Source: Flavobacterium phragmitis (GTDB taxonomy: Bacteria; Bacteroidota; Bacteroidia; Flavobacteriales; Flavobacteriaceae). Taken from it: DNA of 64,000 nucleotides. A program made the position numbers and the translations under genes. Each line of letters begins with the position of its first letter. Position 1 is the stretch's first letter. A model generated the notes under the pieces. It was not told the DNA's origin and searched no databases. It saw only the letters and a program-made list of their open reading frames with translations. The stretch lies in NCBI RefSeq assembly GCF_900112575.1, contig NZ_FOMH01000004.1, forward strand, positions 360,520 to 424,519. Reading direction: 5' to 3'. This document shows, in pieces, positions 8,019-17,957 of the stretch.

Positions 8019-10516
8019 TATGCTTTTTGAGTTTTGTTTTTACGATAATAAACAAAAAGTGTAGTTAAACCAATAATAATAAGTACCCATTCATGTGGTT
8101 CTGGAACAGCCCCGTCATTTTTAATAGAAGCATTTCCTAAAGTGTCGACATTTTTTTCAATTCCGTTCTTTTTATAATCTTCATCAGTTTCCAAGACGAT
8201 TAACGATGAAATTGGAGTTACAATGTTGGCATCTTTTGCCAGAGTAACGTATTTATTTGAAGCCAAAGTATCGTTCTGAATTTTCACTTGTTCTTCCAAA
8301 ACTTTTCCAAAAGCATACATTCTGTAAATATGATTTGGTCCATTATCTTTAAAACTGCTGTCTCTAGCGGTTTCTTGAATTGAAATGCCGGCAGGTTCAA
8401 TATTTACTGAAGTTTCTTTTGTTTTGTAAACTGCAAACTGATGCTGTTTAATCATCTTTAAACTATTTTGAAGTGTAGACTGATAATAATCAACGTATTT
8501 TTGCTCTTTGACAGTCTGCCAAAACGGATTAATTTCTGGAGAAAAATTAATAACTTTTAAATTCTGTTGCTGGGTTGCTGTTCTTATTTTATTTAAGTAT
8601 TCGGATCCATCAAGTTCTTCAAAGTTGGCAGAAAATGTACCTGATTTTGTAATGATTAAACTGTTCTTTGTAATCTTATAAAGTGGCAATAGTGAGTAAT
8701 GCAAATTATTAAATTCAGCTTGAATGGTCTTGAAATTATCTCGATTTATTGCTGTTTTTTCTTTGTCTTTGTACACGTAAATTGAACTTCCATCCAAATT
8801 GACAAAAGATTCTATTTCGGTTAAAGTCCAATTGCTGTTTAGATCTAAAATAATTTCTGATGGAGAAAATGGAACAGCAATTTTTTGAATTTCTTCTATT
8901 TTATATGTTTTATCTTTCCATGTAAAAGAGCTAGTTTGGAATGTTTTGCTTAAAGGCATACTAGCTTCCCAATCATCCAATCCTTTTGATGTATTAACAT
9001 AGAAATTATTTTTCAGTTCAAAATTTTTACTAGTTCTGACTTTTGAATTATCTGTAATCTGAATTCGAGAAAGAGTAGAAGCGTTTGAGACGTTTGGCCC
9101 TTTTATGGAGATGCTTTTATATTTCATCTCTGTTTGACCTGCTTGTAAAGGCGTAGTAAACCCGCATTTAAAAGTTCTTGGTTTTTCATAGCTTACAGGA
9201 AAAACACGAACTACAACTTTGTTGCCTTCTTTCCATTGCATCAAAGATGGGTCACGACTTTCTACGCCAACAATTTGTTTGTAGGCTGCTTGAGCTTTTT
9301 CTTTTGTGGTCAAAACTCCTTTTCTTTCAATGCCATTTACCCACAAAGAAAGCGAAGTAGCCACGGAGCCTTCAGGAAGCTGAAAAGAATAAATAGCTTC
9401 CTTGTCTTGCCAGGATTCTTTTTTGCAGGCAATATGCATAGTAATTTCTGTGTAAGCCAATCTTGAAGCAGGATAAATTTTTATGTCTTCCTTGATTTCT
9501 TTGGTAAACAAATCTTCACCACTCCATAATTGTTCTTCTGTTTCTAGCCTTTTATCGAAATTTGATTTCAGGATATTAATGCGGTCATCTGTGCTCAAAT
9601 CAAGATCATTGCAAAAAGAATAAGCAATTGTGATAAACGGATTGTGAATTTTTCTTTCGTTATATTGCCTGCCTCCAAATGAGTCAAAACCTCTAAGGCT
9701 AAAGAAATCCTTCTGACTTTTATAAACAAGATCCTTTTTAAGTAAGATTTCATTAAAGAAGTTAGGTTCTAAATGTTGTGAAATCCTAATGTAATCAGGT
9801 AAGTCTTCATTATAATCAAATGATTTTGAAATTTGATTCTGACTGATTTTTTTGCTTTCACTATTCAATCGGAATGTAAAAGCAAACAAGGCAATTAGTA
9901 TGCTTAAAATACCAGTAGAAAATGAGATGAAGTATTGACTATCTTCATGAAATAATTTTACAAGTTTTATAAAATGAATCAGTGAAATTAAGGCAGGAAC
10001 CAAACCATAAAAACCTAATCCCAAAAGTAAAATTGTAACTACTGAAATTATAGAAATAGGAAGCAAGTATAGTGTGTAATATAATATTATAGTATAAGAT
10101 AATCCATTTATAAAAAAAAGGATTAACGTGGTATTGCTCCTGTTTTGTGTATTATAGATGAAAAAATTTGAAAAGCAAAAAAGTAAAGTAACAAGATAAA
10201 CCCAGACAGGCAGATTTTCAAAAATTGGAATAAAAATGTTTAAAGAAAAACATCCAATAAGCCAGTTTAAAAACAGAAAAGGAATTAGATGAACATATCG
10301 TTCTCTTTTTCTCAAAATCATAAAGGAAGCTGTTACCCCGTATATAAATTCAAAAATCAAATTTATTTGACAAAGGGGCTCTGCACTACGCGAACCCGAA
10401 GTTGCAACGGTTAAAATTATGCTAAGTAAAAGCAGGCAAAAGAATGTTATGAATAAGCTAAGCGTTACTCCTTCTTTTTGAGTAAATTCCCTAAATTTTT
10501 CAAATTTGTATTTCAT
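8018..10516 (-). CDS. XrtN-system VIT domain protein with PEP-type C-terminal sorting tail
   Basis: An 832-residue membrane protein and presumed single substrate of the adjacent exosortase. The N-terminal 215 residues are strongly hydrophobic with about six membrane segments. A large extracytoplasmic part follows, with a VIT (vault inter-alpha-trypsin) domain at about 350-465 containing EKAQAAYKQIVG. The tail reads VPEPHEW near residue 805, then a hydrophobic helix, then a basic end YYRKNKTQKA. This is the tripartite layout (PEP motif, membrane helix, positive cluster) of exosortase targets. It is the first gene of the two-gene operon. Domain calls are confident; physiological function is unknown. 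Confidence 0.85.
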   Translation of the reverse strand: MKYKFEKFREFTQKEGVTLSLFITFFCLLLLSIILTVATSGSRSAEPLCQINLIFEFIYGVTASFMILRKRERYVHLIPFLFLNWLIGCFSLNIFIPIFENLPVWVYLVTLLFCFSNFFIYNTQNRSNTTLILFFINGLSYTIILYYTLYLLPISIISVVTILLLGLGFYGLVPALISLIHFIKLVKLFHEDSQYFISFSTGILSILIALFAFTFRLNSESKKISQNQISKSFDYNEDLPDYIRISQHLEPNFFNEILLKKDLVYKSQKDFFSLRGFDSFGGRQYNERKIHNPFITIAYSFCNDLDLSTDDRINILKSNFDKRLETEEQLWSGEDLFTKEIKEDIKIYPASRLAYTEITMHIACKKESWQDKEAIYSFQLPEGSVATSLSLWVNGIERKGVLTTKEKAQAAYKQIVGVESRDPSLMQWKEGNKVVVRVFPVSYEKPRTFKCGFTTPLQAGQTEMKYKSISIKGPNVSNASTLSRIQITDNSKVRTSKNFELKNNFYVNTSKGLDDWEASMPLSKTFQTSSFTWKDKTYKIEEIQKIAVPFSPSEIILDLNSNWTLTEIESFVNLDGSSIYVYKDKEKTAINRDNFKTIQAEFNNLHYSLLPLYKITKNSLIITKSGTFSANFEELDGSEYLNKIRTATQQQNLKVINFSPEINPFWQTVKEQKYVDYYQSTLQNSLKMIKQHQFAVYKTKETSVNIEPAGISIQETARDSSFKDNGPNHIYRMYAFGKVLEEQVKIQNDTLASNKYVTLAKDANIVTPISSLIVLETDEDYKKNGIEKNVDTLGNASIKNDGAVPEPHEWVLIIIGLTTLFVYYRKNKTQKA

Positions 10517-10547
10517 AGTGTTATGTTTTTAAAAGAACTTTGAATCG

Positions 10548-10576
10548 CAAAGTTATAAGAAAAATTGAATTGCAAA
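10548..10576 (-). promoter_or_regulatory. Promoter of the xrtN operon
   Basis: On the minus strand a TTTG (10573-10576) is followed after 17 bases by TAACTTTG (10548-10555). This matches the Bacteroidota TTTG-N17-23-TAnnTTTG promoter, 32 bases upstream of the VIT protein start. Confidence 0.55.
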
Positions 10577-10939
10577 TATTTTTGAAAGATTTTTTTTAAT
10601 GAAAGATTTCTGTAAAAAAGAAAGCTAAAAAGTGAGAAAGCAGTCGGCTAAAATCGCAACTATAACGTTATAATTTATTATTTAGAAACGTTCTTTATGA
10701 AAATAGAAGTAAAATCTCACTTACTTCGTAACATTAAATTTCGACTTTGTTAAAGAAAAGATTTTAAAATATGAAAAAACCATTTTTTTAATATAAAATT
10801 AATTTTTTGTCAATAACAAGCATCGAAAATCGTTTTTTAACAATAATAATTTTTGAAAAGGCTACTTCTATTATATTTTTTTTAATTCTCAGCTTTAATC
10901 TTTAAATTTGCGTACAAAAAAAAATACTTCTACTTAATT
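10577..10939. other. Intergenic region upstream of acnB
   Basis: No ORF is supported here. A perfect 12-bp palindrome TATAACGTTATA lies at 10661-10672 and a second AACGTT core at 10687-10692, 22 bases later. TAAATTTG at 10903-10910 matches the -7 consensus 30 bases before the acnB start; no -33 TTG is at correct spacing. The sequence is otherwise AT-rich and unremarkable. Confidence 0.4.
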
Positions 10940-13711
10940 ATGAATACTTACAAAGATTACATTCAAGAAATTGAAGAAAGAAAAGCCTTAGGTCTTCATC
11001 CGAAGCCAATTGATGGAGCAGAATTAGTAAGCGAAATCATTTCACAAATCAAAGATTTAGATAACGAATACAGAGAAGATTCTCTTAAGTTTTTTATTTA
11101 CAATACATTGCCAGGTACTACTAGTGCGGCTGGTGAAAAAGCAAAATTTTTAAAAGAGATTATTCTTGGGCAATCTGTGGTAAAAGAAATTACTCCAGCT
11201 TTTGCTTTCGAATTATTATCACATATGAAAGGTGGACCTTCAATCGAAGTTTTACTGGATTTAGCTTTAGGTAATGATGTGGCTATTGCAAAAGAAGCGG
11301 CAAAAGTACTTAAAACGCAAGTTTTCCTTTACGAAGCAGATACAGATCGTTTAGTAGAAGCATTCAAAAATAACAATGAGATTGCTAAAGAAATCCTTGA
11401 GAGTTATGCTCAAGCTGAGTTTTTTACAAAATTACCAGAAGTAGCTGACGAAATTAAAGTAGTTACTTTTATCGCTGGTGAAGGAGATATTTCAACAGAT
11501 TTACTTTCTCCAGGAAATCAAGCACATTCTCGTTCAGATCGTGAACTTCACGGGCAGTGTATGATTACACCTCAAGCACAGCAGGAAATTAGAGCGTTAC
11601 AAGCACAACATCCTGATAAAAGCGTAATGTTAATCGCTGAAAAAGGAACTATGGGAGTTGGTTCTTCTAGAATGTCAGGTGTAAATAATGTGGCACTTTG
11701 GACAGGAAAACAAGCAAGTCCTTATATTCCATTCGTAAATATTGCTCCAATTGTTGGAGGAACAAACGGAATCTCTCCAATTTTCTTGACTACTGTTGAC
11801 GTAACAGGAGGTATTGGATTAGATCTTAAAAACTGGGTTAAAAAAGTGGATGCTAATGGTAATGTTGTTCGTAACGAAAACGACGAGCCAATTTTAGAGC
11901 AGGCTTATTCTGTAGCTACAGGAACAGTTTTAACAATAAACATTAAAGAGAAAAAATTATATAACGGCGATCAAGAATTAATTGATATTTCTAAGGCATT
12001 TACACCTCAGAAAATGGAATTTATTAAAGCTGGAGGATCATACGCTATTGTATTTGGTAAAAAATTGCAAACATTAGCAGCAAAAGTTTTAGGTGTTGAG
12101 GCTCCGTTAGTTTATGCTCCATCAAAAGAGGTTTCTCATGAAGGACAAGGACTTACTGCAGTTGAAAAAATCTTCAACAAAAATGCTGTTGGAATCGCTC
12201 CAGGCAAAGTATTGCACGCTGGTTCTGACGTTCGTGTTGAAGTAAACATTGTAGGTTCTCAAGATACTACAGGTCTTATGACTGCTCAGGAATTAGAGTC
12301 TATGGCGGCAACAGTAATTTCACCAATTGTTGATGGTGCTTACCAATCTGGTTGTCACACTGCTTCTGTTTGGGATAAAAAAGCGCAGGCTAACATTCCT
12401 AAATTGATGAAATTTATGAACGATTTCGGTTTAATCACGGCTCGTGACCCGAAAGGTATTTATCATTCAATGACAGACGTAATTCACAAAGTACTTAACG
12501 ATATTACGATTGATGAGTGGGCTATCATTATTGGTGGTGACTCTCACACCAGAATGTCAAAAGGAGTTGCTTTTGGTGCTGACTCAGGAACTGTGGCTCT
12601 TGCATTAGCAACTGGAGAGGCTTCTATGCCAATTCCAGAATCTGTAAAAGTAACTTTCAAAGGAGAAATGAAAGGATACATGGACTTCCGTGATGTGGTT
12701 CATGCTACTCAAGCACAAATGCTTCACCAATTTGGAGGAGAAAACGTATTCCAAGGAAGAATCATTGAGGTTCACATTGGAACACTTACTGCTGACCAAG
12801 CATTTACATTTACCGACTGGACTGCAGAGATGAAAGCTAAAGCGTCTATCTGTATTTCTGAAGATGATACTTTAATCGAATCATTGGAAATTGCAAAAGG
12901 CAGAATCCAAATCATGATTGATAAAGGAATGGATAACGACAAACACGTTCTTCAAGGATTGATCAACAAAGCAGACAAGAGAATTGCTGAAATTAAATCG
13001 GCTGAAAAACCAGCCTTAACTCCGGATGCAAATGCTAAATATTATGCTGAAGTTGTAGTTGATTTAGATCAAATCGCTGAGCCAATGATTGCCGATCCAG
13101 ATGTAAACAACGCTGATGTTTCTAAACGATATACTCACGATACAATTAGACCTTTGTCTTTCTACGGAGGAGATAAAAAAGTAGATCTTGGATTTATTGG
13201 TTCTTGTATGGTACACAAAGGAGATATGAAAATCCTTGCTCAAATGTTGAAAAATGTTGAAGCACAAACAGGTAAAGTAGAGTTTAAAGCGCCACTTGTA
13301 GTTGCACCTCCAACATATAACATTGTAGATGAGCTTAAAGCTGAAGGTGACTGGGAAGTTTTACAAAGATATTCTGGTTTCGAATTTAATGATGATGCTC
13401 CAAAAGGTGCGGCACGTACTGAATACGAAAACATGTTGTATTTAGAGCGTCCAGGATGTAACCTTTGTATGGGTAACCAAGAAAAAGCAGCAAAAGGAGA
13501 TACGGTAATGGCAACTTCAACTCGTCTTTTCCAAGGAAGGGTTGTGGAGGATAAAGAAGGAAAAAAAGGAGAGTCTCTTCTTTCTTCTACTCCAGTTGTG
13601 GTATTGTCTACAATTTTAGGAAGAACTCCTACTATTGAAGAGTATACTGCTGCGGTTGATGGTATTAACTTAACAAAGTTTGCACCTTCAAACAAATCGT
13701 TAGTAATGTAA
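10940..13711 (+). CDS. acnB: Aconitate hydratase B / 2-methylisocitrate dehydratase
   Basis: Interconverts citrate and isocitrate through cis-aconitate in the TCA cycle; family members may also act on 2-methylisocitrate. The 923 residues show AcnB order: an N-terminal HEAT-like helical domain (about 1-160), the swivel domain, then the cluster-binding domains. Cluster ligands are visible: Cys in GSCMVHKGD near residue 756 and the pair in CNLCMGNQEKA near 840-844. GGDSHTRMSKG and ATGEASMPIPESVKV are typical of AcnB. It has its own terminator and is followed by a second, unrelated-type aconitase gene in the same direction. Confidence 0.96.
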   Translation: MNTYKDYIQEIEERKALGLHPKPIDGAELVSEIISQIKDLDNEYREDSLKFFIYNTLPGTTSAAGEKAKFLKEIILGQSVVKEITPAFAFELLSHMKGGPSIEVLLDLALGNDVAIAKEAAKVLKTQVFLYEADTDRLVEAFKNNNEIAKEILESYAQAEFFTKLPEVADEIKVVTFIAGEGDISTDLLSPGNQAHSRSDRELHGQCMITPQAQQEIRALQAQHPDKSVMLIAEKGTMGVGSSRMSGVNNVALWTGKQASPYIPFVNIAPIVGGTNGISPIFLTTVDVTGGIGLDLKNWVKKVDANGNVVRNENDEPILEQAYSVATGTVLTINIKEKKLYNGDQELIDISKAFTPQKMEFIKAGGSYAIVFGKKLQTLAAKVLGVEAPLVYAPSKEVSHEGQGLTAVEKIFNKNAVGIAPGKVLHAGSDVRVEVNIVGSQDTTGLMTAQELESMAATVISPIVDGAYQSGCHTASVWDKKAQANIPKLMKFMNDFGLITARDPKGIYHSMTDVIHKVLNDITIDEWAIIIGGDSHTRMSKGVAFGADSGTVALALATGEASMPIPESVKVTFKGEMKGYMDFRDVVHATQAQMLHQFGGENVFQGRIIEVHIGTLTADQAFTFTDWTAEMKAKASICISEDDTLIESLEIAKGRIQIMIDKGMDNDKHVLQGLINKADKRIAEIKSAEKPALTPDANAKYYAEVVVDLDQIAEPMIADPDVNNADVSKRYTHDTIRPLSFYGGDKKVDLGFIGSCMVHKGDMKILAQMLKNVEAQTGKVEFKAPLVVAPPTYNIVDELKAEGDWEVLQRYSGFEFNDDAPKGAARTEYENMLYLERPGCNLCMGNQEKAAKGDTVMATSTRLFQGRVVEDKEGKKGESLLSSTPVVVLSTILGRTPTIEEYTAAVDGINLTKFAPSNKSLVM

Positions 13712-13731
13712 TCTTCGATTATTAATATATC

Positions 13732-13765
13732 AAAAGCCCGAGCGATAAACTCGGGCTTTTTCTTT
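13732..13765 (+). terminator. acnB terminator
   Basis: Perfect 11-bp stem (AAAAGCCCGAG / CTCGGGCTTTT, 7-base loop) followed by a T-rich tail, 20 bases past the acnB stop. Confidence 0.9.
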
Positions 13766-13834
13766 TATACCTCCTCTATTTTTTGTAACTTAGAAAGTTC
13801 AAAAAAAACAGAAAATAAACAAATTACAATACTT

Positions 13835-16099
13835 ATGGCTTTTGATATCGAAATGATTAAAAAAGTGTATGAGAACATGCCTTCACGTGTTGATAAAGCA
13901 CGTGAGCTTGTTGGACGTCCACTTACTTTGACTGAGAAAATTTTATACAATCACCTTTGGGACGGAACGCCATCTCAGGTTTTTAAGAGAGGAGTTGATT
14001 ACGTTGATTTTGCACCAGACCGTGTTGCTTGTCAAGATGCAACAGCGCAGATGGCATTATTGCAATTTATGCACGCAGGAAAATCTAAAGTAGCAGTCCC
14101 AACTACTGTGCATTGTGATCACTTAATTCAAGCAAAAATAGACGCTGCAACCGATTTGGCAAGAGCAAAAACGCAGAGTAATGAGGTTTTTGATTTCTTG
14201 TCGTCGGTTTCGAACAAATATGGAATTGGTTTCTGGAAACCGGGAGCAGGAATTATCCATCAGGTTGTACTTGAAAATTATGCTTTCCCAGGCGGAATGA
14301 TGATTGGTACCGATTCACATACTGTAAACGCAGGAGGTTTGGGAATGGTAGCAATTGGAGTTGGTGGCGCCGATGCTGTAGATGTAATGTCAGGAATGGC
14401 GTGGGAGCTTAAATTTCCTAAACTTATTGGAGTTAAACTAACGGGTAAATTATCAGGCTGGACGGCTCCTAAAGATGTTATTTTGAAAGTGGCTGGTATT
14501 TTGACTGTAAAAGGAGGAACTGGAGCAATCGTAGAATATTTTGGCGAAGGAGCAACAGCAATGTCTTGTACAGGAAAAGGAACAATTTGTAATATGGGGG
14601 CCGAAATTGGAGCTACAACTTCAACTTTTGGATACGATGCTTCAATGGGACGTTATTTACGTTCTACAAATCGTGCAGACGTTGCAGATGCTGCTGATAA
14701 AATTGCTCCATATTTAACTGGAGATCCAGAAGTTTATGCAAATCCAGAGCAGTATTTTGATCAGGTTATTGAAATTGACTTATCTGAATTAGAACCTCAT
14801 TTAAATGGGCCGTTTACGCCAGATTTAGCAACTCCGATTTCTAAAATGAAAGACGAAGCAATTAAAAATAATTGGCCATTACAAATTCAAGTTGGTTTAA
14901 TTGGTTCTTGTACGAACTCTTCATATGAAGATATTTCTCGTGCAGCTTCTCTAGCAAGACAAGTTGCGGCTAAAAATTTAAAAACAAAAGCAGAGTTCAC
15001 TATTACACCAGGTTCTGAAGTAGTTCGTTCGACTATTGAAAGAGACGGATTTATTGATACGTTCCATAAAATAGGAGCAACCGTTTTTGCTAATGCCTGT
15101 GGACCATGTATTGGTATGTGGGATAGAGAAGGGGCGGAAAAAGAGGAGAGAAACACCATTGTTCACTCTTTCAATCGTAATTTCTCAAAACGTGCAGATG
15201 GTAATCCAAATACATTAGCATTTGTTGGTTCTCCAGAATTGGTAACGGCAATGGCAATTGCAGGTGATTTAGGTTTTAATCCATTAACAGATAAATTAAT
15301 CAATGAAGATGGGGAAGAAGTAATGTTGGACGCTCCAACGGGAGACGAACTTCCTGCAAAAGGTTTCTATGCTGAAGATCCAGGATTCCAAGCTCCAGCT
15401 GAAGATGGTTCTGGAGTTCAAGTAGTGGTAAATCCAACATCTGAGCGTCTACAATTATTAGCGCCGTTTGATGCTTGGGATGGTAAAAATATTACTGGCG
15501 CAAAATTATTGATCAAAGCATTCGGAAAATGTACAACAGATCATATTTCTATGGCTGGACCTTGGTTGCGTTTCCGTGGTCACTTGGATAATATTTCAAA
15601 CAATATGCTGATTGGAGCAGTGAATGCATATAACCAAAAAACAAATTCCGTTAAAAATCAATTAACAGGGCAATATGATGCTGTTCCTGCTGTGGCTCGT
15701 GCTTATAAAGCAGCAGGAGTGCCTTCTATTGTTGTGGGAGACCATAACTATGGTGAAGGTTCTTCTCGTGAACATGCGGCTATGGAGCCTCGTTTCTTAG
15801 GTGTAAAAGCCGTTTTGGTAAAATCATTTGCTCGTATTCACGAAACTAATCTTAAAAAACAAGGTCTTTTAGGATTGACTTTTGCAAACGAAGCAGATTA
15901 TGATAAAATTGAGGAAGACGATACAATCAATTTCTTAGATTTAACCGAATTTGCTCCAGGAAAACCATTAACATTAGAGTTTGTCCATGCAAATGGCACA
16001 AAAGACATTATCTTGGCAAACCATACTTACAATGCTGGGCAGATTGGTTGGTTTGTAGCTGGGTCTGCATTAAATTTAATTGCGGCTGGAAAAGCTTAA
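13835..16099 (+). CDS. Aconitate hydratase, mitochondrial type
   Basis: A second TCA-cycle aconitase, built like the mitochondrial enzyme rather than AcnA or AcnB. Length 754 is close to mitochondrial aconitase. The [4Fe-4S] ligands fall at Cys359 (GSCTNSS), Cys422 and Cys425 (NACGPCIG), almost exactly the mitochondrial positions. Other family segments are [13 protein letters not shown] near 165, the swivel domain [14 protein letters not shown] near 570 and [11 protein letters not shown] near 645. The ATG at 13835 opens a normal N-terminus with no targeting peptide. Separate terminators flank it, so it is probably regulated independently of acnB. Confidence 0.95.
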   Translation: MAFDIEMIKKVYENMPSRVDKARELVGRPLTLTEKILYNHLWDGTPSQVFKRGVDYVDFAPDRVACQDATAQMALLQFMHAGKSKVAVPTTVHCDHLIQAKIDAATDLARAKTQSNEVFDFLSSVSNKYGIGFWKPGAGIIHQVVLENYAFPGGMMIGTDSHTVNAGGLGMVAIGVGGADAVDVMSGMAWELKFPKLIGVKLTGKLSGWTAPKDVILKVAGILTVKGGTGAIVEYFGEGATAMSCTGKGTICNMGAEIGATTSTFGYDASMGRYLRSTNRADVADAADKIAPYLTGDPEVYANPEQYFDQVIEIDLSELEPHLNGPFTPDLATPISKMKDEAIKNNWPLQIQVGLIGSCTNSSYEDISRAASLARQVAAKNLKTKAEFTITPGSEVVRSTIERDGFIDTFHKIGATVFANACGPCIGMWDREGAEKEERNTIVHSFNRNFSKRADGNPNTLAFVGSPELVTAMAIAGDLGFNPLTDKLINEDGEEVMLDAPTGDELPAKGFYAEDPGFQAPAEDGSGVQVVVNPTSERLQLLAPFDAWDGKNITGAKLLIKAFGKCTTDHISMAGPWLRFRGHLDNISNNMLIGAVNAYNQKTNSVKNQLTGQYDAVPAVARAYKAAGVPSIVVGDHNYGEGSSREHAAMEPRFLGVKAVLVKSFARIHETNLKKQGLLGLTFANEADYDKIEEDDTINFLDLTEFAPGKPLTLEFVHANGTKDIILANHTYNAGQIGWFVAGSALNLIAAGKA

Positions 16100-16120
16100 T
16101 TTACATAATTTAATGATACT

Positions 16121-16155
16121 AAAAACGCTCTGTAGAAACAGGGCGTTTTTTATTT
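16121..16155 (+). terminator. Terminator of the second aconitase gene
   Basis: A 13-bp stem AAAAACGCTCTGT / ACAGGGCGTTTTT with one G:U pair and a T-rich tail, 22 bases past the stop. Confidence 0.85.
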
Positions 16156-16398
16156 TAGATCAATTTTGAGGGAAATTTACCTCTAATTATAAAGTTTTGA
16201 AATTCAGTCAAGAAGCTTTTTTGGATATTAACTAAGCTTTAAATTTGAGCTTTTGACAAAAATTAGTTGTTAAAAATCGAGGTTTTTTTACTTTAAAAAG
16301 TTAAATTCGCCATGCACGTAATAAAAATGATTTTTTTGAGTTTAAAAATTAATGTTTTTTAGCTCTTGAAATAGTAATAAAAATGTAATTCAAGAAAT

Positions 16399-17568
16399 AT
16401 GGTTTATAGGATAATAATAGTACTGTTTTTTTTTAGTTTTGGAGCCTTCGCACAGGAAAACTTTGTAAAGCACAAGATTTCAAAAGGAGAAAACCTTTCT
16501 GTTATTGCTAAAAAATACGGAGTAAAAGTAAAAGAGATTACTGATGCCAACCCAAATGCTCCTAAAATCTTAAAACTAAATTCGACAATCTTAATTCCGA
16601 ATAAAAATAAAAGCACTTCAAAAACAAAGTCTAAAACTACTGAACTTGCTTTAAATAATACTTCTTCTAATAATAATAGTTCTTCTGGAACACATGAAGT
16701 GGCCGCTAAAGAAACACTTTGGGGAATTTCAAAAAAATACAATGTTTCTGTTGATGATTTAAAGAAAGCGAATCCGCTTTTGGAAACAGAAGGGTTGAAA
16801 ATAGGACAGCAGATTGCCATTCCTTCCAATGCGATTGCTTCGGTTGATGAAAAACAAAATCAGAATGTTCCAGAAATTGTTTCAGCAGATGTGGAGTTGT
16901 TTAGAGAGGTTAGGGCGAAAGAAACAAAGTATGGTATTTCGAAAGAATACGGAATTACGGTTGCAGAATTAGAGCGTCAGAATCCTTCCATTAAAGGAAA
17001 AGTGCCGGTTGGATATCTTCTAAAAATTCGTGTTCCAAAAGAAAAAGCCGACGCCATTCAAGCGGCTCAAGCAGGGCAGACAATTAATGAAACGGTTGTT
17101 TCTTCTTCAACTCAAATGGCAGAAACAACACCAGAAATAAAAAGAGATTCAACTTATGTAAAAGTACCAACAGGATCTCACTCAGAATTGATAGATCAGC
17201 TTATAGCAAGTGCAACTGAAAACATTGGAACACGTTACCGTTCCGGTGGAACCACAAAAGCAGGTTTTGATTGTTCAGGATTGATGTTTTGCACTTTCGG
17301 AATCTTTGATATTAAATTGCCAAGAAGTTCAATAGAACAATCTCGAATTGGAACAAAAGTAGCTTCAGATGAAGCCCAAAAAGGAGATTTGATTTTCTTT
17401 AAAACCAACGGAAGACGCCATATAAACCATGTCGGTATGGTCGTTGAAAATATAGATGGCGAGATTAAATTTGTACATTCGTCTACACATGGAGGAGTAA
17501 TGATCTCTTCTACAAAAGAACCGTACTACACTAGATCATTTTCTCAGGTAAATCGCGTTTTGGAATAA
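16399..17568 (+). CDS. LysM-repeat NlpC/P60 peptidoglycan endopeptidase
   Basis: A secreted or periplasmic murein hydrolase that cuts stem-peptide bonds. The signal peptide covers about residues 1-19 (ends GAFAQ). Three LysM peptidoglycan-binding repeats follow at about 22-67, 97-142 and 167-212, separated by Ser/Thr/Asn-rich linkers. The NlpC/P60 catalytic domain spans about 265-389, with nucleophile Cys292 in FDCSGL, His near 344 in HINHVGMV and a further His near 359 in FVHSS. A lone gene with no obvious operon partner. The start chosen at 16399 gives the complete signal peptide. Confidence 0.92.
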   Translation: MVYRIIIVLFFFSFGAFAQENFVKHKISKGENLSVIAKKYGVKVKEITDANPNAPKILKLNSTILIPNKNKSTSKTKSKTTELALNNTSSNNNSSSGTHEVAAKETLWGISKKYNVSVDDLKKANPLLETEGLKIGQQIAIPSNAIASVDEKQNQNVPEIVSADVELFREVRAKETKYGISKEYGITVAELERQNPSIKGKVPVGYLLKIRVPKEKADAIQAAQAGQTINETVVSSSTQMAETTPEIKRDSTYVKVPTGSHSELIDQLIASATENIGTRYRSGGTTKAGFDCSGLMFCTFGIFDIKLPRSSIEQSRIGTKVASDEAQKGDLIFFKTNGRRHINHVGMVVENIDGEIKFVHSSTHGGVMISSTKEPYYTRSFSQVNRVLE

Positions 17569-17573
17569 GATTT

Positions 17574-17957
17574 TTAAACAAAAGTTTTTTGCAATAATTC
17601 CAGTCTGAAAGGTTTATTCCAAAAATCAGAAACATATTTGTTTTCTCTTACTTTCTTAATTTCATCACTGTCTAAAGTGGAAGAAAGTACAAAAATTTCA
17701 ATTCTATCTTTTACATTCTCCGGAAGTTTGTCAAATTCATCTAAAAACTCAAAACCATTCATAATAGGCATTTGAATGTCTAAAAAAATAATCAGTGAAT
17801 GATGATCGGGATTCCCTGTAAGCCAGTCTATGCCTTCTTTTCCATTATTGGCAATGTACAGAGGATTAATGTCTAATCCTTTTTTAAGTAATTTTTTAGT
17901 GACAAACTGATCGATTAAGTTGTCTTCTATGATGATAAATTGAGATCTAAACGGCAT
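17574..17957 (-). CDS. Single-domain response regulator
   Basis: A stand-alone receiver domain of 127 residues with no output domain. The acidic pair IIIEDN lies near residues 8-13, the phospho-acceptor Asp in FLDIQMP near 59, conserved Ser/Thr in VLSST near 92 and Lys in WNKPF near 114. Its first 11 bases overlap the end of the histidine kinase gene, so the two are co-translated and almost certainly a cognate pair. With no output domain it probably signals by protein contact or in a phosphorelay. Confidence 0.9.
   Translation of the reverse strand: MPFRSQFIIIEDNLIDQFVTKKLLKKGLDINPLYIANNGKEGIDWLTGNPDHHSLIIFLDIQMPIMNGFEFLDEFDKLPENVKDRIEIFVLSSTLDSDEIKKVRENKYVSDFWNKPFRLELLQKTFV

Noticed and set aside
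13240..13695. 151-codon frame on the minus strand inside acnB
   Set aside because: It is antisense to the conserved C-terminal part of AcnB; its product has no family features and no spacing to another gene.
16404..16829. 141-codon frame on the minus strand over the LysM protein gene
   Set aside because: Antisense to the signal peptide and LysM region; repetitive composition mirrors the repeats of the real gene.
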